Positions 1-8,932 of a stretch of 64,000 bases of DNA are shown here, one piece after another; position 1 is the first letter of the stretch, and each line of letters opens with the position of its first letter. Origin of the DNA: Flavobacteriales bacterium (lineage in GTDB: Bacteria; Bacteroidota; Bacteroidia; JACJYZ01); contig JACJYZ010000002.1 in the NCBI GenBank assembly GCA_020635855.1, forward strand, positions 1,736,001-1,800,000, written 5' to 3'. The notes under the pieces are model-generated. The model worked only from the letters and a program-made list of their open reading frames with translations, made no database searches and had not been told where the DNA came from. A program made the position numbers and the translations under genes.

Positions 1-1
1 T

Positions 2-1225
2 GTGGTGTTGCTGATGGCCTTGCGTTTTCACAACACGGCGTTGCTACTTGTACCTGCCTGGATGCTGTCTGCCATCATCCTGTTCCGACCTGCTACGTCC
101 CGCTACTTCACCTTGAAAAATGCCATCCGGTTCTGGTTACTCCCCCTGGTATTTGGCGGACTCGTTCTGTACTTTTTTGTATTCGGCGATTACAACGACT
201 CTAGAAGCATGACGAATGTGAAAAGCGGATTGGAACATTTATTCTTGCCCTTGCTTCCACCCGATCCGCCCCTCCATCGCTACCACCTTCTGTCGGTTGC
301 GCACCTTACCGACTACCTCAATCAGTTATGGATATGGTCACCCGCCGCATGGATGGCCATTGGACTTTTGGCACGTCAAAGGGCAACCATAAAACCCACG
401 CCACACCTACTGATCCTTTTCGGAACGGTGGTCACATTCATCATGTTCTTCTTCATGATCAATCCGCTGCTGGGTATGCCTTTTGACTCGGATCTGTTTT
501 CCATCCCGGGGATTGCCTTGCTGGTAACCGGTGCTGCAGCAACCATGAAGGGAGATTTGCTCCGCCCCATTCACACACGATGGGCGGGTATGTTCGCACT
601 TTTCCTCCTCCCGGTTGTATGTGTGAATGCCAAAACCGAATGGTTGTCGCAACGACTGGAAGTACTCATGAAAGACAATTTCAAAGCATACTACGAATGG
701 TCGAGCCGGCGGCTGGATGATGCCTTGAGCCTTGAGGAAAGCGAGGATGTACGCGAGCAACGCAGGGAAAAGGTACTGACCGAACTACAACCGTGGGCCA
801 CGCCGGATGTGGATTACGAATATGGCTGGATTCTGTCCCTGAAAGCCAAGCACCTCATCCGTAGTCGCAAGGAATACAACAGCGCACTCCAGGTGCTTGA
901 CCAGGTAGCTTATTACGACTCCATTGGAAAAAACCTTTGGTTGTACCGGATGGAAGCACACTTCGAACTGCATCAATTCAAAGAAGCTTATTATGCCGCC
1001 CTGAAATTGGCAGACAGACAATACCCATCGGACGAAAGGGCCAGAAGCATTGCCATTCATTGTGCACTGGAAGCCGAATTGTACCAGGATGCTTTGGCAC
1101 TGGCAACCGAATATGTTCGCAAGTGGCCCGCCAGTCCGGTGATGCAGGAGGTCAGAAAACGGTTGATAGAGAAGGACCGGTTGGATGAAATAAAAACCTT
1201 GTTCGCTTCGGGTGAAGACAACTAG
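2..1225 (+). CDS. Membrane protein with C-terminal helical repeats, 5' end outside window
   Basis: The frame is open to the left edge, so the GTG at base 2 need not be the start and the N-terminal part is missing. The visible 407 residues begin with about five or six hydrophobic segments (roughly residues 1-30, 40-65, 110-125, 135-155, 165-180 and 195-210). A soluble, helix-rich tail follows at about 220-400, with TPR-like spacing. The next gene, 9 bases downstream on the same strand, has the same plan of membrane half plus TPR half and is clearly TMTC-like. I infer that this is a related polytopic GT-C type glycosyltransferase or assembly protein, co-transcribed with its neighbour. The catalytic N-terminal loop that would prove it is not in the window. 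Confidence 0.7.
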   Translation: MVLLMALRFHNTALLLVPAWMLSAIILFRPATSRYFTLKNAIRFWLLPLVFGGLVLYFFVFGDYNDSRSMTNVKSGLEHLFLPLLPPDPPLHRYHLLSVAHLTDYLNQLWIWSPAAWMAIGLLARQRATIKPTPHLLILFGTVVTFIMFFFMINPLLGMPFDSDLFSIPGIALLVTGAAATMKGDLLRPIHTRWAGMFALFLLPVVCVNAKTEWLSQRLEVLMKDNFKAYYEWSSRRLDDALSLEESEDVREQRREKVLTELQPWATPDVDYEYGWILSLKAKHLIRSRKEYNSALQVLDQVAYYDSIGKNLWLYRMEAHFELHQFKEAYYAALKLADRQYPSDERARSIAIHCALEAELYQDALALATEYVRKWPASPVMQEVRKRLIEKDRLDEIKTLFASGEDN

Positions 1226-1234
1226 AAGACATAC

Positions 1235-3502
1235 ATGAATCGCGTGAAACAATTGCTTTTCTCAAAATGGGGATGGTGTGCCGGTGTGGTGTTGATCACT
1301 GCCCTTGTGCTATGGCCCTGTTTGTACAATGGTTGGGTGACATGGGACGATCCGGCATACATCCTGGACAATATGCTGGTTCACAGTATTTCGTGGCAAC
1401 AAGTATCTGACATCTTCACTACGCCCCAGGTGAACGGTTCGTACAACCCGCTCGTGCTTCTATCATGGGCCATCGATTGGCGCACAGGCAACGGAAGTCC
1501 TTTTCCATTTCACATCACCAATCTGTTGCTGCATCTGCTGAATACGGCACTGGTGTTTGTGTTGGCTGGTTACTTCTTGAAATCTTACTGGCAATCTGCC
1601 TGCGTGGCCCTGTTGTTTGGAATCCATCCCATGCATGTGGAAACAGTTGCATGGATATCTTCCAGGAAGGACCTGCTGATGACGGCGTTCTACCTGGCTT
1701 CACTGATCTCCTATGCCAGGTGGCATTCACCCACGTGTATTCACCACGGATGGAAGCGTCACCTGAGCTTGGTTTTCTTTGTTCCCGCCCTGCTGTCAAA
1801 AGGTGTTGCCATTACATTACCGGTGGTTCTTCTCTTGATCGACTATGTATTCGGTCGGCGCAACATGATACAAATGTCCGTTCGGAAGACTGCATATTGG
1901 ATCCTTGCCTTCTTGTTCATATGGATATCCTATGCGGGTCAGGAAAAGGGACATGCCCTGGATCACTTCACAGACGTTCCTTCCTATCTGAATGTGTTTG
2001 TTGCATCGCATAACCTTCTCACGTACCTGTTCAAATGCATCGTTCCCATTCATCTCAGTGCCTATCACCCGTTCCCCCCATCGTTTTATCACGGAGCTCT
2101 TCCATGGCACTACTACCTGGCGTCCTTGCTGGTTCTGGCATTGATGTATCTCGGCTACCGATGGATCCGGCAAAAACATATGGCCGGATTCGGTCTTGCA
2201 TTTTTCATGCTCACCATTGCCCCCACACTGCAACTGATTCCGTTCGGTATCACCATGCAGGCGGAAAGATTTACCTACCTGCCTTATTTCGGCTTGTTCG
2301 TGGCCGGCATGGCTCAACTCAAGCCTGAACGGTTCATTCACAATCCTCTCCGGAAACAACTCACCTGGGGGTTGATCGGTGTGTGTTTCCTTTGCTTAGC
2401 CTGGATCTCCAACCGGAGAGCCACCGTCTGGAAAAATGGTAAAACATTGTGGACGGCAGTGATCCAAAATGACCCCGATCACTTTTTTGGTTATGGCAGC
2501 CTGGCGCTGTACTATGATCGAACGGGGCGGCGGGACATGGCACTCAATTATTACAACAAAAGCATCGAACTCGACTCAACCTTTGTAGAGTCCCGCAACA
2601 ACCGCGGCATGGCGTACAAAGCCATGGGCAGGTACGGGGATGCCATGAATGACTACAACACTTGTATACGCATAGACAGCACATTTCCGAATGCCTATAC
2701 CAACCGGGCGTTGCTTTGGATTGCATCGCACGACTATGACAAAGCGCTCGCGGATCTCAATCATGCACTCAAACTGGAAAAAGACCCCATCACCCTCTTC
2801 AACCGCGGCCACCTATACCACCTCAACAACCAACCCCAACAGGCATTATCGGATCTCAATGAAGCCATTGACATGGCTCCTGCCCAGGGTTCTTTCTACC
2901 AAGAACGTGCACTGACACGGCTGGACATGAACGAACCCGATGTGGCCCTCCTTGATTTCAGCAAAGCACTTGAACTCAATCCCAGTCTTCCCATTTCAGC
3001 CTACCGGAGAGGATGTATTTTAATGGACAGGCATCAATTGAAAGAAGCACTGGCAGACTTCAACAAAACCATTCAGCTGAATCCGCATCACACCGAAGCT
3101 TATGTGAACCGGGGCCTGATCTATCTGAACACCGGCAAACTTCGGAAAAGTCTGAGCGATCTCAACATGGCTGTTGAATCGGATAGCACCTATGCACTCG
3201 GCTATTACAACCGGGCCTTGCTATTCAAAGAAATGGGAGAACAGGATCTTGCAATACAGGATTTTTCCCGTTACCTGAACCGGATGCCCAAAGACATCCC
3301 TGCCCTCCAGGAACGAGCCGCACTCTGGCGCGCCATGGGCAGGTTTGATATGGCCATGCAGGATGTGGAGACCGCCCTGTCGTTCAACCCGACAAGTCCG
3401 GTGTTGTATGAAATGCGCGCCATGCTGTATGACGAAACCGGACGTCCGGCACTTGCAGCTAAGGACAGGGAGCGGCAGCACCAACTGACACAAACCAGAT
3501 AG
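1235..3502 (+). CDS. TMTC-like membrane protein with ten TPR repeats
   Basis: The protein has 755 residues. Residues 13-400 hold about 10-11 membrane spans and 415-750 hold ten consecutive tetratricopeptide repeats with the usual W/Y-G-A-P spacing. Two motifs place it near the TMTC/GT-C superfamily: an acidic pair in the first extracytoplasmic loop (VTWDDPAYI) and the HPMHVETVAWISSRKDLL stretch, which matches the conserved HP-hvE-vaWv-rKD signature. Members of that family transfer sugars from a lipid donor to protein, and the TPR half would bind the acceptor. The substrate here is unknown. It follows the previous membrane/TPR gene after 9 bases and ends at a bidirectional terminator, so the two probably form one transcript. 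Confidence 0.8.
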   Translation: MNRVKQLLFSKWGWCAGVVLITALVLWPCLYNGWVTWDDPAYILDNMLVHSISWQQVSDIFTTPQVNGSYNPLVLLSWAIDWRTGNGSPFPFHITNLLLHLLNTALVFVLAGYFLKSYWQSACVALLFGIHPMHVETVAWISSRKDLLMTAFYLASLISYARWHSPTCIHHGWKRHLSLVFFVPALLSKGVAITLPVVLLLIDYVFGRRNMIQMSVRKTAYWILAFLFIWISYAGQEKGHALDHFTDVPSYLNVFVASHNLLTYLFKCIVPIHLSAYHPFPPSFYHGALPWHYYLASLLVLALMYLGYRWIRQKHMAGFGLAFFMLTIAPTLQLIPFGITMQAERFTYLPYFGLFVAGMAQLKPERFIHNPLRKQLTWGLIGVCFLCLAWISNRRATVWKNGKTLWTAVIQNDPDHFFGYGSLALYYDRTGRRDMALNYYNKSIELDSTFVESRNNRGMAYKAMGRYGDAMNDYNTCIRIDSTFPNAYTNRALLWIASHDYDKALADLNHALKLEKDPITLFNRGHLYHLNNQPQQALSDLNEAIDMAPAQGSFYQERALTRLDMNEPDVALLDFSKALELNPSLPISAYRRGCILMDRHQLKEALADFNKTIQLNPHHTEAYVNRGLIYLNTGKLRKSLSDLNMAVESDSTYALGYYNRALLFKEMGEQDLAIQDFSRYLNRMPKDIPALQERAALWRAMGRFDMAMQDVETALSFNPTSPVLYEMRAMLYDETGRPALAAKDRERQHQLTQTR

Positions 3503-3504
3503 CA

Positions 3505-3539
3505 TAAAAAAAGCCCCGCCGGAAAGGCAGGGCTTTTTC
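3505..3539. terminator. Bidirectional rho-independent terminator
   Basis: A GC-rich hairpin (AAGCCC-C-GCC / GGC-A-GGGCTT around a GGAAA-type loop) is flanked by A-runs on the left and T-runs on the right. It lies between two convergent genes and can serve both. Confidence 0.85.
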
Positions 3540-3559
3540 AGTTTTAACAGTAAACAGGC

Positions 3560-6500
3560 TTATCTGTCAAGCACCATTTTCAGGGCTTCAGATTGCTGTC
3601 CGTCCAGGCTCAAGCTGTACATGTATGTACCCGGAGCAAAGGTCTTGGAATCAAGTTCCACCGAACCGTAACCACGGGTGTTAATGGCAACCTTGCGAAC
3701 CAGTTTACCACTGGCATCAAACACCTGCAACGAAGCGCTCTTCACCGACTTGTCGATGTAGAAGCTGATCTGGGTGTTTTGTGACCAGGGATTCGGAATG
3801 TTTTGCAACAAGGTGCTTTTGTTTGGCTGTGTACCGTTCGGATTTACCGGATCGATGGCAGTCGGACCGCAGCAATTGGTCACACGTGCTTCCAGGGTAT
3901 CCAGGCGATCGGTCAGTGCACTGATCTTGTTGTAGAGATCGGTGAGCAGCGGTGCCAGATCCACAGAAACGGAAGAACCGTTTTCAATGTCGATCTGCAG
4001 GGTGGTACCGGTCAGGGTAGCGGAAGTCAGGTTCTGATCGTCCGTGCCTGTTCCATCCTGCAAAGAAGAAAGATCTACGTTGTTTCCATCTTCAATGCTC
4101 AGGGTGGTACCGCTCAGGGTCAGCGTCTGGTCATCGGTACCGGTACCGTCTTGCAAAGAAGAGAGATCCACATTGTTGCCATCTTCAATGCTCAGCGTGG
4201 TACCACTCAACGACAGTGTCTGGTCATCGGTACCGGTTCCATCCTGTAGGGATGACAGGTCAACGCCGGTGCCGTTGTCGATGCTCAGGGTCGTGCCGCT
4301 CAACGACAGGTTCTGCGCATCGGTGTTGTCCATGTAACCGGACAGATCTACGTTGTTACCGTCCTCGATGCTTAGCGTGTTGCCGCTCAGGGTCAGCGTC
4401 TGGTCATCGGTACCGGTACCATCTTGCAAAGAAGACAGGTCCACGCCGGTACCGTTGTCGATGCTCAGGGTCGTGCCGCTCAGCGACAGGTTCTGCGCAT
4501 CGGTGTTGTCCATGTAACCGGACAGATCTACATTGTTACCGTCCTCGATGCTTAGCGTGTTGCCGCTCAAGGTCAGCGTCTGGTCATCCGTACCGGTTCC
4601 GTCTTGCAATGAAGACAGATCTACACCTGTGCCATTATCGATGCTCAGGGTCGTGCCGCTCAGCGACAGGTTCTGCGCATCGGTGTTGTCCATGTAACCG
4701 GACAGATCTACGTTGTTACCGTCCTCGATGCTCAGCGTGTTGCCACTCAAGGTCAGGTTCTGGTCATCGGTACCGGTTCCGTCTTGCAGGGAAGAAAGGT
4801 CTACGTTGTTTCCATCTTCGATGCTCAGGGTGGTGCCGCTCAGGGTCAGGGTCTGGTCGTCCGTACCTGTACCATCCTGCAGGGAAGAAAGGTCTACGTT
4901 GTTACCGTCTTCAATGCTCAGCGTGGTGCCGCTCAAGGTCAGGTTCTGGTCATCGGTACCTGTACCGTCTTGCAAAGAAGACAGATCCACACCTGTGCCA
5001 TTGTCGATACTCAGGGTCGTGCCGCTCAGCGACAGGTTCTGTGCATCGGTGTTGTCGAGGTAGCCGGACAGATCTACGTTGTTACCGTCCTCGATGCTCA
5101 ACGTGTTGCCACTCAGCGTCAGGTTCTGGTCATCCGTATTATCAAGGTAACCTGACAAGTCAACATTGTTCCCGTCTTCGATGCTCAGCGTGTTGCTGCT
5201 CAGAGTCAGCGTCTGGTCATCGGTACCGGTTCCGTCTTGCAAAGAAGACAGATCCACACCTGTGCCATTATCGATGCTCAGGGTCGTGCCGCTCAGCGAC
5301 AGGTTCTGCGCATCGGTGTTGTCCATGTAACCGGACAGATCTACGTTGTTACCGTCTTCAATGCTCAGCGTGTTGCTGCTCAGCGACAGCGTTTGGTCAT
5401 CGGTGTTATCCAGGTAACCGGAGAGATCGATGGTGTCGTTTGAATTCGACAGGAAGAGGCTGTCGTTTTGAAGGGTCAGGTTCTGTACGCCGATGGCCCA
5501 CCATTTGGAACCCGTCCATCCGTAAAGACTGTTGTCGTCGGTATCAAATACCAGCATCCCCTGTTCGGATGAGCCGAGGCCGCTTCCGAAAGTGGTACGT
5601 GAAGATGCATTCATCCTCGACATCATGAACCCTTTGTCGGATTCGGCCAGGTCAAGGGAAGCATTCATGTTGGGATAGCTGGTTCCGATGCCCACGGTCA
5701 TTCTATCTGTTGATGTGGTGCCGCCAATGATGAATGTATTTGCATGCAGGCCCTGGGCATTGAACCCGATGGCCACGGAGTAATCTGCAGAATCAGCGAG
5801 GTAGGTTGAAGCGCCGATGCCGATGCTGTATGTACCCCGTGGATTGGAAGAGCTTCCGATTCCAATGGAATAATTGGCACCGGAAGGAATGGCCACATTG
5901 TATCCCATGGCAATGGAGTAAATGCTTCGTACATCCGATCCGGAACCGAAGGCCATGCCATAGTTGGCATTGCAATATGTGTTGTATCCGAAGCTACAGA
6001 TATCGTTTGCATTTACATAGGCGTCGGATCCGAAAAAGGAATTCCTGTAACGGGCGGTATTGCCGAAGTCGGCATTGCAACCCATGCCCACGTTGTCTTC
6101 ACCTTCACGGTTGGAGTAACCGGCGTAGTAACCTACGTAGGTGTTGCGGTTGGCATTGCTGGTGCTGTTGGTGCGGTTGTTGTCCCAACCGGCCCTTGCG
6201 CCGATGAAGGTATTGAAGTTTGCATGTTCTGTGGCCGAACCGGACGCTGCACCGAGGAAGGTATTGTAGATTCCCTCTCCGACATCCGTACCTGCTGAGT
6301 CGCCAATAGCGGTATTATGGTGGCCGGTGGAGATGTCGTAACCCGCCTCGTTCCCCATCGCGGTGTTCTGATATCCGGTGGTACAGGAACGACCGGCTGT
6401 GCGTCCTACGAAAGTGTTTTCGTTTCCGCTGGTGTTGTTGTAACCGGCATCTTCACCCACAAAGGTGTTTCTACTACCGGTGGTGTTCAGGTAGCCTGAA

Positions 6501-6865
6501 GTTTCACCGATAAACGTATTGTCTGACCCGGTGGTGTTGGTCATCCCTGCCTCTGAACCCACAAAGGTGTTATCTGTTGATGTGCTGTTCAGACCCGCCC
6601 ACTTACCGATGTAGGTATTGTCTGTTCCGGTGGTGTTGGCATACCCGGACTGGTAACCGATGAAGGTATTGTCCGTGCCACTGGTGCTGCTGAATCCGGC
6701 CTCATACCCGAGAAATGAGTTATAACTGCCGGAGGAGTTGCTGTATCCGCAACTGTCCCCGATGAAGACATTGTAGTCGCCGGATGTGATGTTTGAACCG
6801 GCACCGGTCCCTAACGTTTCATTCAATGTTTGCGCAAAGGACGTTGTCCCCGTCGCCAACATCAT
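3560..6865 (-). CDS. Giant repeat adhesin-like protein with T9SS sorting domain
   Basis: This 1101-residue protein is built in four blocks. Residues 10-400 are 14-17-residue repeats of the NTFIGxxAGxxNTTG kind, resembling the beta-roll head of YadA-like adhesins. Residues about 400-460 carry a linker (ASLDLAESDKGFMMSRM, then GMLVFDTDDNSLYGWTGSKW) typical of Bacteroidetes tail-fibre-like surface proteins. Residues about 465-960 are some 16 copies of a 29- or 31-residue unit (D-D/A-Q-T/N-L-LS--TLSI-GN-VDLS). Then come a short heptad stretch (DLYNKISALTDRLDTLEARV) and a C-terminal T9SS type A sorting domain (about 1020-1101, starting NIPNPWS). It should be exported by T9SS and anchored at or released from the surface. 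The start is doubtful: the ORF begins MMLATGTTSFAQ without a positive n-region, while a better signal-peptide start lies upstream in another frame (see findings). Confidence 0.82.
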   Translation of the reverse strand: MMLATGTTSFAQTLNETLGTGAGSNITSGDYNVFIGDSCGYSNSSGSYNSFLGYEAGFSSTSGTDNTFIGYQSGYANTTGTDNTYIGKWAGLNSTSTDNTFVGSEAGMTNTTGSDNTFIGETSGYLNTTGSRNTFVGEDAGYNNTSGNENTFVGRTAGRSCTTGYQNTAMGNEAGYDISTGHHNTAIGDSAGTDVGEGIYNTFLGAASGSATEHANFNTFIGARAGWDNNRTNSTSNANRNTYVGYYAGYSNREGEDNVGMGCNADFGNTARYRNSFFGSDAYVNANDICSFGYNTYCNANYGMAFGSGSDVRSIYSIAMGYNVAIPSGANYSIGIGSSSNPRGTYSIGIGASTYLADSADYSVAIGFNAQGLHANTFIIGGTTSTDRMTVGIGTSYPNMNASLDLAESDKGFMMSRMNASSRTTFGSGLGSSEQGMLVFDTDDNSLYGWTGSKWWAIGVQNLTLQNDSLFLSNSNDTIDLSGYLDNTDDQTLSLSSNTLSIEDGNNVDLSGYMDNTDAQNLSLSGTTLSIDNGTGVDLSSLQDGTGTDDQTLTLSSNTLSIEDGNNVDLSGYLDNTDDQNLTLSGNTLSIEDGNNVDLSGYLDNTDAQNLSLSGTTLSIDNGTGVDLSSLQDGTGTDDQNLTLSGTTLSIEDGNNVDLSSLQDGTGTDDQTLTLSGTTLSIEDGNNVDLSSLQDGTGTDDQNLTLSGNTLSIEDGNNVDLSGYMDNTDAQNLSLSGTTLSIDNGTGVDLSSLQDGTGTDDQTLTLSGNTLSIEDGNNVDLSGYMDNTDAQNLSLSGTTLSIDNGTGVDLSSLQDGTGTDDQTLTLSGNTLSIEDGNNVDLSGYMDNTDAQNLSLSGTTLSIDNGTGVDLSSLQDGTGTDDQTLSLSGTTLSIEDGNNVDLSSLQDGTGTDDQTLTLSGTTLSIEDGNNVDLSSLQDGTGTDDQNLTSATLTGTTLQIDIENGSSVSVDLAPLLTDLYNKISALTDRLDTLEARVTNCCGPTAIDPVNPNGTQPNKSTLLQNIPNPWSQNTQISFYIDKSVKSASLQVFDASGKLVRKVAINTRGYGSVELDSKTFAPGTYMYSLSLDGQQSEALKMVLDR
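4010..5440 (-). repeat. 180-bp higher-order coding repeat
   Basis: Within the giant adhesin gene the DNA repeats with an exact 180-bp period where the two unit types alternate (copies of the GTTGTCCATGTAACCGG segment at about 4326, 4506 and 4686). Each period encodes one 29-residue GY-DNT unit plus one 31-residue SLQDGTGT unit. The near identity of adjacent copies points to recent unequal recombination, and this block is at risk of assembly collapse. Confidence 0.85.
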
Positions 6866-7094
6866 GACATGAGTGTGCGCGTAAATCGTCTGATCATGCT
6901 TTTGAGTTTAGGTTAATAAGAAAAAAAAAAGACGCATTCGGAGGTAGCAATTCCGGTCCAAGATAAATAAATTGGACAAGCAAACTTGATGAAGGAAATT
7001 AAATATTCCTTAAGTGACCCTTGATATAAATATCGGATTCAACAAACACCGATATCAGGACCTTTCAATACGTTCAATTTTAAATTAGGGATGC

Positions 7095-8726
7095 ATGCCA
7101 AACCGCATTTTTTTCATCATCGGAATTATACTTATACCACTATTCGTAAGCGCCAGCACGTATCACGTAGGTCCGGGGCAAACGTATTCCGCCATTTCCG
7201 ATGTGCCCCTTGAAAATCTGAACGCGGGTGACTCCGTACTGATTCACTACCGAAGTGCACCTTACAGGGAAAAGTTTGTGATCGGTGCGCACGGAACCGC
7301 CGCCAGCCCGGTGGTGATCATGGGTGTGGACTCGGCCGGTATTCTACCTGTGATTGATGGGGACGGTGCGGTTACCCGGCAGCAGCTCGACTTCTGGTCG
7401 GAGAACCGGGGCATCATCAAGGTCGGTGGCACCAGCACACCTTCCGACGATGCAGCTTATGTGGAGATCCGCAACCTCGACATCCGAACAGGAAAAGAAG
7501 GCATCCCATTCACTGATGACGGAGGTAATGCTTCCACCTTTGCCGGAAATGCCGCGGCTATTTTTGTGGAAAAAGGCGACCACATCACCATCAGCCATTG
7601 CGACGTACACGACTGTGGCAACGGCATCTTCGTGGCATGGCAATCGTCCAACATCCTCATTGAGTATTGTCACATTTACGACAATGGCAAGGAAAACAGC
7701 ATCTACGAACACAACACCTACACCGAAGCGCAGGGCATCGTTTACCAGTTCAATGTATTCGGGAAGCTGCGCGCGAATTGCCTCGGGAATAACCTCAAGG
7801 ACCGCTCTGCCGGCACGGTCATCCGCTACAACTGGATCGAAGGCGGCAACCGCCAGCTCGACCTGGTGGAGTCCGACTACAGCGAACTCATCGACATGCC
7901 TGAATACCGCGAAACATTTGTGTACAACAACGTGCTGGTTGAATTCGACAACGACGGCAACAGCCAGATACTGCACTATGGTGGCGACAACGGCGATGCA
8001 TCCCTGTACCGCAAAGGAACGCTCCATTTCTATTACAACACGGTGGTGTCTTTCCGCAGTGGCAACACAACACTGATGCGCTTATCAACCAATGATGAAT
8101 CGGCCGACATCCGCAACAACGTGATCTATGCAACCGCAGGCGGAACCAAACTGGCCCTGGTAGACAGCGATGGAAAGGCCGACCTGCGCAACAACTGGCT
8201 GAACAGCAACTGGCGTGTCAGTCATAGCAACAGCTCTGCCAACGTGAACGACATCAGCGGCAACCTCACCGGTGCCGACCCTGTGTTCACAGACCTCAAC
8301 AACCACGTGTTCCAACCCGACACGAATTCGCCATTGATCGGTAAGGCCGGTGCCCTGAACAACAGCATGAGCACAATGTCTCCTTTGTATGCATTTGACA
8401 CGAACATCCCTACCCTTGCGAATCGCAATGGCGACCTGGACGATATCGGCGCCTGGATGTACACCCCACCGGTGGGCCTGGATCCGGTTGTGATGAAATC
8501 CTGTATCCGCGTATTTCCCAATCCATCTTCAGGCACCGTATTTGTGCGCTTGGGCGCCATGGACCATCCGGTGTCCGCCATCCTCAGTGACATACTGGGA
8601 AAAACGGTGTGGACGGGTATGCTGGAACCCGAACAGACATCGTCCATATCCATCCCGGGCAACGGCACGTATCTTCTGCTCTCACCAGACCTTCCCGGTT
8701 CCTACAAGAAGATTGTTGTGGAATAA
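7095..8726 (+). CDS. Secreted right-handed beta-helix protein, T9SS cargo
   Basis: The protein has 543 residues. A signal peptide (MPNRIFFIIGIILIPLFVSA) is followed by a parallel beta-helix of the type found in polysaccharide lyases and other glycan-binding proteins. The helix shows as repeated turns such as HITISHCDVHDCGNGIFV, NILIEYCHIYDNG and ADIRNNVIY across about residues 90-400. The last 80 residues (from about 462, VFPNPSSGTVFVRL to SYKKIVVE) are a T9SS sorting domain. The opening segment (TYHVGPGQTYSAISDVPLENLNAGDSV) is the common start of such pectate-lyase-fold proteins. I see no catalytic signature that fixes a substrate. It is probably an extracellular polysaccharide-acting or binding protein transcribed alone. 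Confidence 0.82.
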   Translation: MPNRIFFIIGIILIPLFVSASTYHVGPGQTYSAISDVPLENLNAGDSVLIHYRSAPYREKFVIGAHGTAASPVVIMGVDSAGILPVIDGDGAVTRQQLDFWSENRGIIKVGGTSTPSDDAAYVEIRNLDIRTGKEGIPFTDDGGNASTFAGNAAAIFVEKGDHITISHCDVHDCGNGIFVAWQSSNILIEYCHIYDNGKENSIYEHNTYTEAQGIVYQFNVFGKLRANCLGNNLKDRSAGTVIRYNWIEGGNRQLDLVESDYSELIDMPEYRETFVYNNVLVEFDNDGNSQILHYGGDNGDASLYRKGTLHFYYNTVVSFRSGNTTLMRLSTNDESADIRNNVIYATAGGTKLALVDSDGKADLRNNWLNSNWRVSHSNSSANVNDISGNLTGADPVFTDLNNHVFQPDTNSPLIGKAGALNNSMSTMSPLYAFDTNIPTLANRNGDLDDIGAWMYTPPVGLDPVVMKSCIRVFPNPSSGTVFVRLGAMDHPVSAILSDILGKTVWTGMLEPEQTSSISIPGNGTYLLLSPDLPGSYKKIVVE

Positions 8727-8730
8727 GTAT

Positions 8731-8801
8731 TGAACCACATCGGCACATAGACACAATAGCTGTGTGAACAACCTATGTGTGCTTTGTGTCTATGTGGTTA
8801 A
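8731..8801. repeat. Intergenic imperfect inverted repeat, copy 1
   Basis: The outer arms AACCACAT (8733-8740) and ATGTGGTT (8792-8799) are complementary, and ACATAGACACAATAG and CTATGTGT-type segments lie inside. A related element with the same order of motifs lies at 52346-52420. It sits directly after the beta-helix gene and could act as a transcript end, but it lacks a T-run. Confidence 0.6.
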
Positions 8802-8855
8802 CATGTAACACATATTCATCCTGTTCCTACAGACACTTTGCGAATTAATATCGCA

Positions 8856-8889
8856 TTGGATGTATATACAACAATTCAGCGTACCTTCG
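8856..8889 (+). promoter_or_regulatory. Candidate Bacteroidetes promoter for MFS gene
   Basis: TACCTTCG at 8882-8889 matches the TAnnTTTG minus-7 consensus with one change. ATTGG about 22 bases upstream could be the minus-33 element. The start codon is 43 bases downstream. Confidence 0.45.
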
Positions 8890-8932
8890 CAATGCAGCGG
8901 CCCGTGTAACCTACTGCAATAAATCCCAGTTT

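Noticed and set aside
4216..5628. Plus-strand 470-codon open frame opposite the adhesin gene
   Set aside because: It is the antisense of the repeat array, rich in Cys/Arg/His, and exists only because the repeat lacks stops in that frame. The minus-strand protein has recognisable domains.
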